DNA of 36,721 nt from CAYLLT01 sp964591605 (GTDB taxonomy: Bacteria; Planctomycetota; Phycisphaerae; UBA1845; PWPN01), in NCBI GenBank assembly GCA_964591605.1, contig CAZQEN010000028.1, positions 1 to 36,721 of the forward strand. The letters run 5' to 3'. Positions within the stretch are counted from its first letter, which is position 1. Each line of letters opens with the position of its first letter. A program made the position numbers and the translations under genes. Under the pieces are notes generated by a model. It made no database searches and had not been told where the DNA came from. It saw only the letters and a program-made list of their open reading frames with translations. This document shows, piece after piece, positions 29,633 through 36,721 of the stretch.

Positions 29633-32056
29633 TCAATCGTAGGATCGCTGCAGGATGCCGAAATCGTCCAGATCCACGTCGCCATCCTGATCCAGGTCGG
29701 CCAGGATGAGCCCCGGCTGCTCCGGCGAGAGCTCACAACCGTCACCCGGATGGACAGGATCATAGGGAACATCCGGCCCGCTCAGACAGCCGGTGAAGAT
29801 GCTCAGATCGTCCAGGTCCACGTCGCAGTCGTGGTCCAGGTCCGCCGGCCGCGAGGAACAGTAGCGCTGGGACCGTGCAAACCAGGGCGACACCTCGTTT
29901 CCGGCGATCGCGAAGTAGCCCCCCGCGTACAGCGTCCCATCGAATGCGGCCAGAGTCTCGACGGATTCATCCATTCCCATGCCCGCAGATGACCACGCGT
30001 GCGTCAGAGGGTTCCACGCCGCCAGATTGCTCGCGGCGATCCCCCCGGCCAGCGAAAACCAGCCGCCGACATAAAGGTTGCCGCCCAGACCCGCCAGCGT
30101 GTGTACATCTTCGCTGATGCCCGACTCCAGGGCCGACCATGACGCCGAGACGGGGTCCCAGCAGGCGATTCGCAGCGCGCCGGACCCTCCGGCCGCGGTG
30201 AAATCACCGGCCACGTAAAGCTTTCCGTTGAGGGCCGTCATCGTCCGGACGAATGGAAGCACATAGATGTTTTCTACTCCCAGGCCGCTGCCCAGCGCCG
30301 ACCACGTCTGCGCCGCCGGATCCCAGCAGGCGACCCCGCTGATGCTCTGCCCGCCCGCGGTCGCAAAGTAGCCGCCCGCGTACAGCTTTCCGTCCAGCGC
30401 GACCAGTGCGTTCACACGGCCGTCCACGCCCGCCCCGAGCGGCGACCAGAGCGAAGCGCCCGGATCCCAGCAGGCAATGTTCTCTGCGGCCTGCCCGCCC
30501 GCACTCGTGAAGCTGCCACCTGCGCAAACCCGGTCACCCAGCACCGCCAGGGCCGCGACCTCGGGCAACGGCCCAGCCACCCCTCCGGCGAGTGCCGACC
30601 AGCTCTGCGCAGCAGTGTCCCAGCAGGCGATGCGGCCGACGACCACGCCTCCCGCGTCAGTGAACCGGCCACCGGCATACACCCTGCCGTTCAGCCCGGC
30701 CAGGGCCAGCGCCGTATCGTTCAGACCCGTTCCGAGTTCGAACCACGTCGAGGAATCGGGATCCAGCCCCGCGATTTTACTGGCGACGGTGCCCCCGATC
30801 TGGCAGAACTCACCAGCCACATACACCCGCTCGTCCAGGGCGGTCACCGCGAGCACCGCACCATCGATCTGTTCATTCTGCGGCACAAGGGACGACCAGG
30901 CCTCCGCGGTCAGATCGAACGCGGCAATGCCGCGGGCCGACTCGCCTCCGGCACGCCTGAAATCGCCACCGACGTAGAGCCGCCCGTCCAGCAACGCCAG
31001 GGCGGCGGCATGGTACGAGACCGACCCCGTCTGCGCCGGTGTGAGATCGCTCCAGGTCCAGGTGGCCAGGTCCCACACCGCAATCTCACCCTTGGGTGGG
31101 ACGTGCATGGCGTAGATCCGGTCGACATCGGCCGCCAGGGCGCGAATCGGTGTCTGCGTCGAACCGACGGAGATCCAGATCTGCGCACCCGGCTCCCACA
31201 CGGCGAAGTTCGCTGCGGTCTCCGACCCCGCCGTGGCGAAATCGCCCGCGACGAAGAGCGCCTCTTCCATGACGGCCAGGTCATAAACCGCCGGGTACTC
31301 GACCCCACCCACGCCCGTGCCCAGCGCTGACCAGCTCGACGCGGCGGGGTCCCAGCAGGCAATGCGGCCGACCGCCATCCCGCCGGCCGTGGTGAAATCG
31401 CCTCCGACATACAGTTTGCCGCCCAGGCCGGTCATCGCATGGGTGAAGAACGGAACCGTCCCCGTCAGACCGGTCGCCAGGGCGGACCAGCTCGAAGTGA
31501 CCGGGTCCCAGCACGCAATGTTGCTGGCGCTCACGCCCCCGGCGGTGATGAAGGAACCCGCGACGTACACCTTCCCTCCCAGGGTCGCCAAGGCCGTGAC
31601 GGAGGCCGGCGTGGGAGGCGTACTGGTGGCCAGGCCCCCGCCGAGGGCTGACCAGGTCTGCGTACTCGGGTCCCAGCAGGCCACGCCGTGCGCCGTGGCC
31701 CCGCCCGCGGTGGTGAAGTAGCCGCCCGCGTACAACTTGCCATCAAGAACGGCCAGCGCGTACACCCACGAATCAACACCGGAGCCGAGCGCCGTCCAGC
31801 TTTGTGTGGCCGGATTCCAGCAGGCGATGTTGCCGGCCGAAACGCGGCCCGCCAGGCTGAAGCTGCCGCCGATCACTACCGATGTGGGCTGCGGGCCCCC
31901 GCCGTCGGGGTCCCACAGCGTCGTCGCCATCACCGTGCCGTCGACTCCCTGCACGGCATCCCCCGGGCGCCACTGCGGCTCCCAGTCGGCCCGAACCGCG
32001 CCGCCGGCGATGGCCCAAACCCACGCGACCCGTATCAGGATCTCCTGTCTGGTCAT
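29633..32056 (-). CDS. Secreted repeat protein with C-terminal dockerin, paralogue of the one at 11563-13935
   Basis: This 807-residue protein has a signal peptide (RVAWVWAIAGGAVRA), then about 14 repeats of about 50 residues. The pattern is IACWDPxxxxWSALGxG then LxxLxGKLYVAGxFxxAGG, a variant of the repeat in its paralogue (ACWDP for ARWDG). They probably form beta-propellers of the delta-60/kelch sort. The C-terminal 75 residues carry two calcium loops (DLDHDCDVDLDDLSIFTGCL, DLDQDGDVDLDDFGILQRSY) typical of a dockerin. In the first loop a Cys stands where Gly or Asn is usual. A GAGG lies upstream of the ATG. Two prepilin-like genes precede it at 21 and 24 bases, so it is the last gene of that operon. 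Confidence 0.85.
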   Translation of the reverse strand: MTRQEILIRVAWVWAIAGGAVRADWEPQWRPGDAVQGVDGTVMATTLWDPDGGGPQPTSVVIGGSFSLAGRVSAGNIACWNPATQSWTALGSGVDSWVYALAVLDGKLYAGGYFTTAGGATAHGVACWDPSTQTWSALGGGLATSTPPTPASVTALATLGGKVYVAGSFITAGGVSASNIACWDPVTSSWSALATGLTGTVPFFTHAMTGLGGKLYVGGDFTTAGGMAVGRIACWDPAASSWSALGTGVGGVEYPAVYDLAVMEEALFVAGDFATAGSETAANFAVWEPGAQIWISVGSTQTPIRALAADVDRIYAMHVPPKGEIAVWDLATWTWSDLTPAQTGSVSYHAAALALLDGRLYVGGDFRRAGGESARGIAAFDLTAEAWSSLVPQNEQIDGAVLAVTALDERVYVAGEFCQIGGTVASKIAGLDPDSSTWFELGTGLNDTALALAGLNGRVYAGGRFTDAGGVVVGRIACWDTAAQSWSALAGGVAGPLPEVAALAVLGDRVCAGGSFTSAGGQAAENIACWDPGASLWSPLGAGVDGRVNALVALDGKLYAGGYFATAGGQSISGVACWDPAAQTWSALGSGLGVENIYVLPFVRTMTALNGKLYVAGDFTAAGGSGALRIACWDPVSASWSALESGISEDVHTLAGLGGNLYVGGWFSLAGGIAASNLAAWNPLTHAWSSAGMGMDESVETLAAFDGTLYAGGYFAIAGNEVSPWFARSQRYCSSRPADLDHDCDVDLDDLSIFTGCLSGPDVPYDPVHPGDGCELSPEQPGLILADLDQDGDVDLDDFGILQRSYD

Positions 32057-32077
32057 GATGTCGCCTCTTCGCGTACC

Positions 32078-32875
32078 TCACCGCCTGCGACTCAGTTGGT
32101 ACCACAGCTCGTACGAACCCGGATTGCTCGACGTGACGGTGATCCCGCCGATGTCGTGATGACGGAGATGACCGTCGCCGTACATCACATTCACGCCCGG
32201 CCCGTGCACCGGCTTGAGGCCTCCGATCCACATGTCGAACATCAGTGCCGCCGGATCGGGTACGGCGAACGTTTCCCCGGGATGCCGAGGCTGCCATTCC
32301 TGCTGAATCCAGTTGACAAAGCCGCTCGACCACTTGGCGGCAGGAAGGAACTCCGGGCCAGTGAAATCAGGCGATGCCAGCAGCCGCTGCCCGAGAGGAA
32401 CGGCGTAGTTGTAGCTGCCGTAGCTCCAGGTCACGGTCGCATCACCCACCGTCTTCCAGCCTCCGCCCGGGCTGCCGTTCGACGGCCGATCGCGCATCGT
32501 CTGGTAGGTCGACGGGCAGTACAGCATGTCGTGCTGGTTGCCGATCCACCCGGGATAGAGCAGCCCCAGGTTGATCATCACCTTGGCACGGCCGCCCCAG
32601 CCGTAGGCCTCCTTTGAGCTTTCCGCGACCGTATACGAGAACCAGCCGCGGATCGGCCCCTTGCCCTGGTGTTCATCCGCATAGCAGAGCGTCGCCTGCA
32701 TCAGGCGGCGCAGGTTGTCTTCGCACCGCGACCGCCGGTTGGGTTCTTTCAGCGCGGCCAGCGACGCAAGCAGAAGACTCCCCATGATGACTACAACCGC
32801 CATCGCCATCTGCGCATCAGTGAGGCTCAGACCTCGCGCGTGCCGCCCCGGCGCCCGCGTGCGTGCGTGAATCAT
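32078..32875 (-). CDS. Prepilin-like protein with H-x9-DG motif (second of a pair)
   Basis: This 265-residue protein has a degenerate type IV prepilin-type N-terminus: RGLSLTDAQMAMAVVVIMGS, then LLLASLAALKEPNRRSRCED. The G-L cleavage site is kept, but position +5 is Asp where Glu is standard. The soluble part holds paired cysteines (RCEDNLR, LYCPST) and ends with HGPGVNVMYGDGHLRHHD, an H-x9-DG motif typical of the large planctomycete DUF1559-like prepilin family. It shares clear blocks (YADEHQGKGPIRGW, EAYGWGG, LLASPDFTG) with the next gene upstream, so it arose by duplication. It is probably exported by a type II/IV pilus-like machine, though the pilin-machine genes are not in this window. 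Confidence 0.85.
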   Translation of the reverse strand: MIHARTRAPGRHARGLSLTDAQMAMAVVVIMGSLLLASLAALKEPNRRSRCEDNLRRLMQATLCYADEHQGKGPIRGWFSYTVAESSKEAYGWGGRAKVMINLGLLYPGWIGNQHDMLYCPSTYQTMRDRPSNGSPGGGWKTVGDATVTWSYGSYNYAVPLGQRLLASPDFTGPEFLPAAKWSSGFVNWIQQEWQPRHPGETFAVPDPAALMFDMWIGGLKPVHGPGVNVMYGDGHLRHHDIGGITVTSSNPGSYELWYQLSRRR

Positions 32876-32899
32876 GGTGATGTCTCTCGTGCGGGTGGA

Positions 32900-33676
32900 T
32901 CATTGTTTCAGACTCAGGTCGTACCAGAGGTCGTATTGGAGCGGGTTGGAACTGCTGAAGCCCCGTCTCCCGGTATCATGATAGCGGACATGGCCGTCGC
33001 TATAGAGCACATTCATGCCCCCGTCGTGCACGGGGTAGATGACCCACAGGTCCGACACCAGCGCGGGGGAGCCTGGAATCGTGAACTCCTTGCCGGGGTT
33101 CCGCGGTTTCCAGGTGTTGTTGATCCACGTGACGAACCGCGATGCCCACCTGGCCTGAGGGAACAGTTCGGCACCCGTGAAATCCGGTGACGCCAGTGAG
33201 CGGGATTCGAACACAATCGCGTAGTTGTAGCCGCCAATCGTGAAAGCGACAGAGGGATTGAATGCAGTCTTCCATCCGTAAGAGGGATGATCGCGGATCA
33301 TGGCATAGGTCGAGGGGCAGTACAGGGTGTCTGCGTGGCCGCCGTTGTACTTCTCGTGGAGCATCCCCAGGTTGATCAGCACCTTGGCGGTTCCTCCCCA
33401 GCCGTATGCTTCCCTGCTCTGTTCAGTGATGCTATACATGGACCATCCGCGGATCGGGCCCTTGCCCTGATGCTCGTCGGCGTAGGCATGCACGCCCGCC
33501 ATGAGCCGCCGCATGTTGTCGGCGCAGCGCGTGCGACGGCTGGATTCCTTCAGACTGGCGGCGGCGGGGACCAGGAGCGTGGCCAGAATCGCCACGACGC
33601 CGACGGACGTGACCGCTTCACCGAGCGTGAGGCCGCGTTCGAGCCATCCATGCGAGCGGGAAAAACGGGTCGCCAT
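32900..33676 (-). CDS. Prepilin-like protein with H-x9-DG motif (first of a pair)
   Basis: The start is ATG 33676, with GAGG upstream; the longer frame from 33715 adds 13 unlikely residues. The 258-residue protein has a better prepilin signal than its paralogue: a basic leader (MATRFSRSHGWLERG) then LTLGEAVTSVGVVAILATLL with Glu at +5 after the cleavage Gly. The body shares YADEHQGKGPIRGW, EAYGWGGTAKVLINLGML and LASPDFTGAELFP with the 32078-32875 gene, and ends in HDGGMNVLYSDGHVRYHD, the H-x9-DG motif. It is the first gene of a three-gene operon with the second prepilin-like and a dockerin protein. The promoter at 33748-33776 fits it. Function is unknown. Confidence 0.85.
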   Translation of the reverse strand: MATRFSRSHGWLERGLTLGEAVTSVGVVAILATLLVPAAASLKESSRRTRCADNMRRLMAGVHAYADEHQGKGPIRGWSMYSITEQSREAYGWGGTAKVLINLGMLHEKYNGGHADTLYCPSTYAMIRDHPSYGWKTAFNPSVAFTIGGYNYAIVFESRSLASPDFTGAELFPQARWASRFVTWINNTWKPRNPGKEFTIPGSPALVSDLWVIYPVHDGGMNVLYSDGHVRYHDTGRRGFSSSNPLQYDLWYDLSLKQ

Positions 33677-33747
33677 GGAGCTGCCCCTCAAGCGTGGAGG
33701 AGTGCCTGCCCACAATCACACTGCGATCCCCCCGTTTCTGACTCCCT

Positions 33748-33776
33748 ATCATGACAGTTCCCGCCCCAACTGTCAA
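33748..33776 (-). promoter_or_regulatory. Promoter of the prepilin/dockerin operon, overlapped by a palindrome
   Basis: Read on the minus strand, TTGACA (33771-33776) is followed after 17 bases by CATGAT (33748-33753), matching the -10 consensus at four of six positions. The start of transcription would fall about 65 bases before the ATG at 33676. A perfect palindrome, TGACAGTT (33752-33759) and AACTGTCA (33768-33775), runs from within the -35 box to the -10 box, an ideal place for a repressor operator. The factor that binds is unknown. Confidence 0.6.
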
Positions 33777-33823
33777 GAACCAGCCTGCCCGCTCCGGATC
33801 AGCGGTTCCATGGCATTTGCGGC

Positions 33824-33924
33824 GGGGCCTTGATCAGAACCCCGAGCCTCAGCGAGTGGGCCTGATCCTCGAACGGATTGACGCAAGTCCGGTCGCTCAC
33901 GCTCCCGGTTCTGATCAAGGCCCC
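33824..33924. repeat. Inverted repeat with perfect 18-bp arms (CTGATCA family)
   Basis: GGGGCCTTGATCAGAACC (33824-33841) and GGTTCTGATCAAGGCCCC (33907-33924) are exact reverse complements, bounding 65 bases that include CCGAGCCTCAGCG and GGTCGCTCACGCTCCC. The region is between the CNNM pair and the prepilin operon. A related word set (TGATCAGAGCCTCAAGCG) occurs in the tandem units at 36272-36338. Confidence 0.85.
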
Positions 33925-33997
33925 CCCGGCTGTCAAGCGCCCGGATCAGGGCTGGACACGCGACCGACAACGCAACCCCGACCACCTCATCAATCGA

Positions 33998-34981
33998 TCA
34001 CCACGCCGGCAGCTCGCCGAAGATCTCCTCCACGACATCCTTGAGGGTGACGATGCCCACGAACGACTGGCGAGGCTCGGTGACGATGGCCATCGCGGCC
34101 TCGCTCTGCTGGAGCCGCACGAGAGCGGCTGCGGCGGTCTCGCTGCCGCGCAGCAGCAGCGGGGCCCGCAGGTGCTCGCGGATCCGAAGCTCTTCGTCGG
34201 CCAGAACCTCGGCCACATGGACAACCCCGGCCACGCTGCGTCCGTCCGCCTCCAGAACGACCAGCCGCGAATAGGGATGCATCCGCACGGTGTGCTCGAA
34301 CGTGCGGCGGTCGATGTTGACGGGGAAGGTGACCACCCGTCGCCGCGGGATCATGAGTGAGCGGACCTGCACGCGGGAGAACGCCATCACGCGTTCGACG
34401 ATCTGCGTCTGCTCCGGGCTGAGGACGCCCTCGGCCGCCCCTTCGCGGAGCAGACCGATCACCTCGCCGCGCCCGCCGAGCCACTCTTCGCGTTCGTCGC
34501 CCACCAGCCGGGCCACCGCCCGCGACGCCCGACCGAGCAGCCCGGGCACCCCGGTGAGCTGCAGCAGTCGCACGCTCCAGGCCAGCAGTCCGGCCGTCCG
34601 GTACATCATCCGGTCCGCCTCCAGCCGGAACCAGTTCTTGGGGACCACGTCGCCGAACACGAAGATCGTCGGGGACAGCAGCAGCGCCGCGTAGAACTCG
34701 ACCCGCGACGCCCCGACCTCCCACACCGCCGCCAGCATCCGCGAAGTAGTGTCCGTCAGCAGAAACGCGCACAGATTCTGCAGCAGCAGGATGCTCAGCA
34801 CCGTCTGGTCGCGGCGGGTGGACAGGTCCAGCAGCCGCCGGGCCGGGCCGCCCGGCTTCTGCTCGGCACGAAGGCGCAAGCGCACCCGGTTGAGGCAGTA
34901 CAACCCCATCTCCGCCCCGCTGTAGAACCCGGAAGCGATCAGAAGCAGAAGGGAGATCGACACCCACAGCAGTTCGTTCAT
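33998..34981 (-). CDS. CNNM-domain protein with CBS pair, downstream partner
   Basis: This 327-residue membrane protein has a CNNM/DUF21 TM domain of three to four helices (about 4-140, opening LLWVSISLLLLIASGFYSGA with the SGAE motif and later TIFVFGDVVPKNW). A CBS pair follows at about 195-325 (VRSLMIPRRRVVTFPVNIDR; GIVTLKDVVEEIFGEL). It lacks the CorC_HlyC domain that ends the neighbouring paralogue. Members of this family are linked to Mg2+ export and tolerance; substrate is inferred. Its ATG overlaps the stop of the upstream gene by ATGA (34978-34981), so the pair is translationally coupled and probably heterodimeric, since CNNM proteins act as dimers. Confidence 0.85.
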   Translation of the reverse strand: MNELLWVSISLLLLIASGFYSGAEMGLYCLNRVRLRLRAEQKPGGPARRLLDLSTRRDQTVLSILLLQNLCAFLLTDTTSRMLAAVWEVGASRVEFYAALLLSPTIFVFGDVVPKNWFRLEADRMMYRTAGLLAWSVRLLQLTGVPGLLGRASRAVARLVGDEREEWLGGRGEVIGLLREGAAEGVLSPEQTQIVERVMAFSRVQVRSLMIPRRRVVTFPVNIDRRTFEHTVRMHPYSRLVVLEADGRSVAGVVHVAEVLADEELRIREHLRAPLLLRGSETAAAALVRLQQSEAAMAIVTEPRQSFVGIVTLKDVVEEIFGELPAW

Positions 34982-36234
34982 GTCGACTCTCCCGGCCGGT
35001 CGTTCTGCCCGTTGGCCAATTCCAGGAGAATCGAATCGATGCGCCGCCCGCGCAGGCGCTCGACGGTCAGCTTCAGGTTGCCCAGGCGGATCTCATCGCC
35101 GGGGGACGCCGGCCGTCCCAGCCGACTCAGAATCAGGCCGCCCAGGGTGGTCACATCGTCCGTCAGACCGCGGGCGTGGAACCGCTCCGCCCAGTCGCGG
35201 ATGTTCATGCTGCCCGACACGCGGAACTGCCGGGGCCCGATCCGCTCCCACATCGGCGCCTCAGCCTCCGCCGGCGCCAGCTCTCCAACAATCTGTCGCG
35301 CCACGTCCTCGACCGTCACGAGGCCCGTCACCCCCCCGAATTCATCCACGGCAATCGCGAGCTGGGTGCGCGTCCGGCGGAAGTGGGTCAGGAGCTGGGT
35401 GAGGTTGATGATCTCCGGCACAAACCGCACGCTGCGCACGAGCTGCCGCAGCGGGCGGTGGCGATGCAGGAATAACTCCTTGGCATAGACCAGGCCGATG
35501 ATGTGGTCGATCGTCTGCTCGTAAACAGGGATCTTCGCGAGCCGGTTCTCCCGCAGGATCCGCTTGAGCTCGTCCGGGTCGTCGTGAATCTCGAACGCGA
35601 CCATGTTGGTGCGGTGAACCATCACGTCGCGGACCCGCAGCCGCCCGAGCTCGAGCACTTCGCTGAGCATCGCATTCTCGTCGGCGTCGATGATCCGGCG
35701 CCGCTCGGACATCTCGACGAGCTGCTGAAGTTCTTCGACGGTGACGAACTCCTCGCCGCGCCGCGGGCCCGCCGCCAGCCGCGTGAGCGGCGTGACGATC
35801 GCATCGAGCAGGGTGACCACCGGCGACAACACGAGCTGGATCGTCCGCACGAGGGGGGCGATATACGCGGCCATCTCCCGGCCGCTCAGAATGGCGATCC
35901 CCTTGGGCATCACGTCGGCGACGAGGGTGAGAATGACCGGCGAGATGAGGCCGATAGCCGGGGCCAGCAGGGCCAGCCGCCCGGGCAGCCGTTGAAGCAG
36001 TGCAAGGCTGGTGGCGAACACGAACATGTTGATCGTCACGTTGCCCACCATCAGCGTGAGCAGGAGGCGCCGGGGATGGTCCATGAGGTGGGCGACGAGC
36101 TGATGGCTGCGGCGCTTGTCGCGGCGGAACTGGCTCAAATCGTGCCGGCTCAGCGAAAACAGCGCCGTCTCCGCCCCCGAGAAACAGGCCGTGGCGGCCA
36201 GCAGCAGGATCAACAGCAACACCAGAAGCACCAT
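34978..36234 (-). CDS. CNNM/CBS/CorC_HlyC-type membrane protein
   Basis: This 418-residue protein has a CNNM/DUF21 TM domain (about 1-180: LLAATACFSGAETALFSLSR with the SGAET motif and VADVMPKGIAIL). A CBS pair follows at about 195-315 (VRDVMVHRTNMVAFEIHDDP; AIAVDEFGGVTGLVTVEDVA). It ends in a CorC_HlyC domain (about 330-410: FRVSGSMNIRDWAERFHARG, then LGGLILSRLGRPASPGDEIR). This is the full architecture of the CorC/YtfL/YfjD family, implicated in Mg2+ or Co2+ efflux and resistance. The start ATG at 36234 opens directly with the first TM helix. The following paralogue overlaps by four bases. No Mg2+ riboswitch-like leader was recognised upstream. Confidence 0.9.
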   Translation of the reverse strand: MVLLVLLLILLLAATACFSGAETALFSLSRHDLSQFRRDKRRSHQLVAHLMDHPRRLLLTLMVGNVTINMFVFATSLALLQRLPGRLALLAPAIGLISPVILTLVADVMPKGIAILSGREMAAYIAPLVRTIQLVLSPVVTLLDAIVTPLTRLAAGPRRGEEFVTVEELQQLVEMSERRRIIDADENAMLSEVLELGRLRVRDVMVHRTNMVAFEIHDDPDELKRILRENRLAKIPVYEQTIDHIIGLVYAKELFLHRHRPLRQLVRSVRFVPEIINLTQLLTHFRRTRTQLAIAVDEFGGVTGLVTVEDVARQIVGELAPAEAEAPMWERIGPRQFRVSGSMNIRDWAERFHARGLTDDVTTLGGLILSRLGRPASPGDEIRLGNLKLTVERLRGRRIDSILLELANGQNDRPGEST

Positions 36235-36271
36235 GACGCGAGTCTAATCCGGATGCCCCACCCGGGCGAGA

Positions 36272-36442
36272 GGGATGCTGATCGGAGCCGCAAGTGTGGG
36301 CAAGGGATGCTGATCAGAGCCTCAAGCGTGAGCAAGGGGCGCGGCAGGACGGCAGTGGGCCTTCACCGATGCGAACGCACACTGCCCGTGGGAGGCTCGC
36401 ACGGGCAGGGTCGGTTTCGCCCAGCAAAGCCGACGCCCCTCA
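36272..36442. repeat. Repeat-rich gap between the CNNM pair and tmRNA
   Basis: Two tandem 35-base units (36272-36306 and 36304-36338, period 32) are identical at 31 positions and contain CTGATCRGAGCC. Further on, 36394-36436 is the 43-base unit also found inverted at 29575-29617 (40 of 43 identical). CACTGCCCGTG and CACGGGCAG nearby form a stem. Gap 36235-36563 holds no gene I can support. Confidence 0.8.
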
Positions 36443-36563
36443 GGCCAACCGCCGAACGCCTCACGCACCCCCAGGCTCTCGGCTTTCCGGTCCCCCACCG
36501 CCAGCCGCTGCTATCGGACGTGCAGGAACCCGGACCGTAGTGGCCCCCCTGCTCACGATGCGT

Positions 36564-36569
36564 TATAAT
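36564..36569 (+). promoter_or_regulatory. -10 box of the tmRNA promoter
   Basis: A perfect TATAAT lies 11 bases before the presumed mature 5' end of tmRNA. The -35 region at 17 bases upstream (TGGCCC, 36541-36546) is poor, so the promoter may rely on other contacts. Confidence 0.6.
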
Positions 36570-36580
36570 TCTTCACCAAA

Positions 36581-36721
36581 GGGGGCGATTTGGGCTCGAC
36601 CGGGCAACATGAGGTCGAGGCGGCGTGCCCAGGTTGTCAGGAGGCCTGGCTAAACACCTGACACAAAACCTAAATGCGAACGCTAACACGTTCCGCATGG
36701 CCGCCTAAATAAGGCGACCCG
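36581..36721 (+). ncRNA. ssrA: tmRNA, 5' part, cut by the window end
   Basis: The RNA begins GGGGGCGATTTGGGCTCGAC, the usual 5' half of the alanine-tRNA-like domain followed by the conserved TCGAC. After the pseudoknot region, the tag reading frame starts with resume codon GCG (36676-36678) and ends at TAA (36706-36708), encoding ANANTFRMAA. With the charged alanine the tag is AANANTFRMAA. It ends in Ala-Ala, the ClpXP-type degron; the residue before is Met, where Leu is most common. tmRNA rescues stalled ribosomes and marks the product for proteolysis. The 3' half, with the CCA end, is outside the window. Confidence 0.93.

Overview
This window is high-GC bacterial DNA and most likely comes from a member of the Planctomycetota, possibly the class Phycisphaerae. 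The reasons are: a giant Ser/Thr kinase with WD40 repeats transcribed with an ECF sigma factor; prepilin-like proteins with an H-x9-DG motif; dockerin-tailed repeat proteins; a ThuA/HEAT/PmoA-like fusion next to a Tat-exported Gfo/Idh/MocA oxidoreductase; and many short palindromic repeats between genes. The phylum is an inference from gene families; no rRNA is present.

Layout. Positions 1-820 (-) hold the 5' part of a membrane-protein gene running off the left edge. 1282-1677 (+) is an ArsR-type regulator. 1945-11561 (+) is a colinear eight-gene block: pspA, an AAA ATPase, a Lys/Ala/Pro-rich small protein, a von Willebrand A lipoprotein, a substrate-binding protein fused to an OmpA peptidoglycan-binding domain, an ABC permease, an ABC ATPase, and a two-TM coiled-coil protein. 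This is the strongest candidate for an undescribed system: an ABC importer-like machine whose sensor domain can be tied to the cell wall, linked to PspA membrane-stress proteins. Six of the seven gaps in the block carry dispersed-repeat-type sequence, of several different families.

11563-16561 (-) is an operon for a Tat-exported gluconate-dehydrogenase-like small subunit, a GMC flavoprotein with a four-cysteine cluster, and a secreted repeat protein ending in a dockerin. 16759-22585 (-) is an ECF sigma factor, the kinase/WD40/TPR protein (with a dispersed repeat apparently inserted in frame in its kinase domain), and a possibly frameshifted small gene. Divergent from it is msrA (22955-23569, +), followed by a small overlapping gene pair with a retropepsin-like protein (23862-24582, +).

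24607-29281 (-) is a carbohydrate-type cluster (sugar isomerase/epimerase, ThuA-HEAT-PmoA-like protein, Gfo/Idh/MocA protein). 29633-33676 (-) contains two prepilin-like genes and a second dockerin repeat protein, behind a recognisable promoter overlapped by a palindrome. 33998-36234 (-) is a translationally coupled pair of CNNM/CBS (CorC/HlyC-type) proteins. The right edge holds the 5' part of tmRNA (36581 onward, +), with its -10 box and the full tag reading frame.

All functional calls rest on motif recognition by eye. Start codons were moved from the longest frame where a Shine-Dalgarno sequence or a family N-terminus argued for it.
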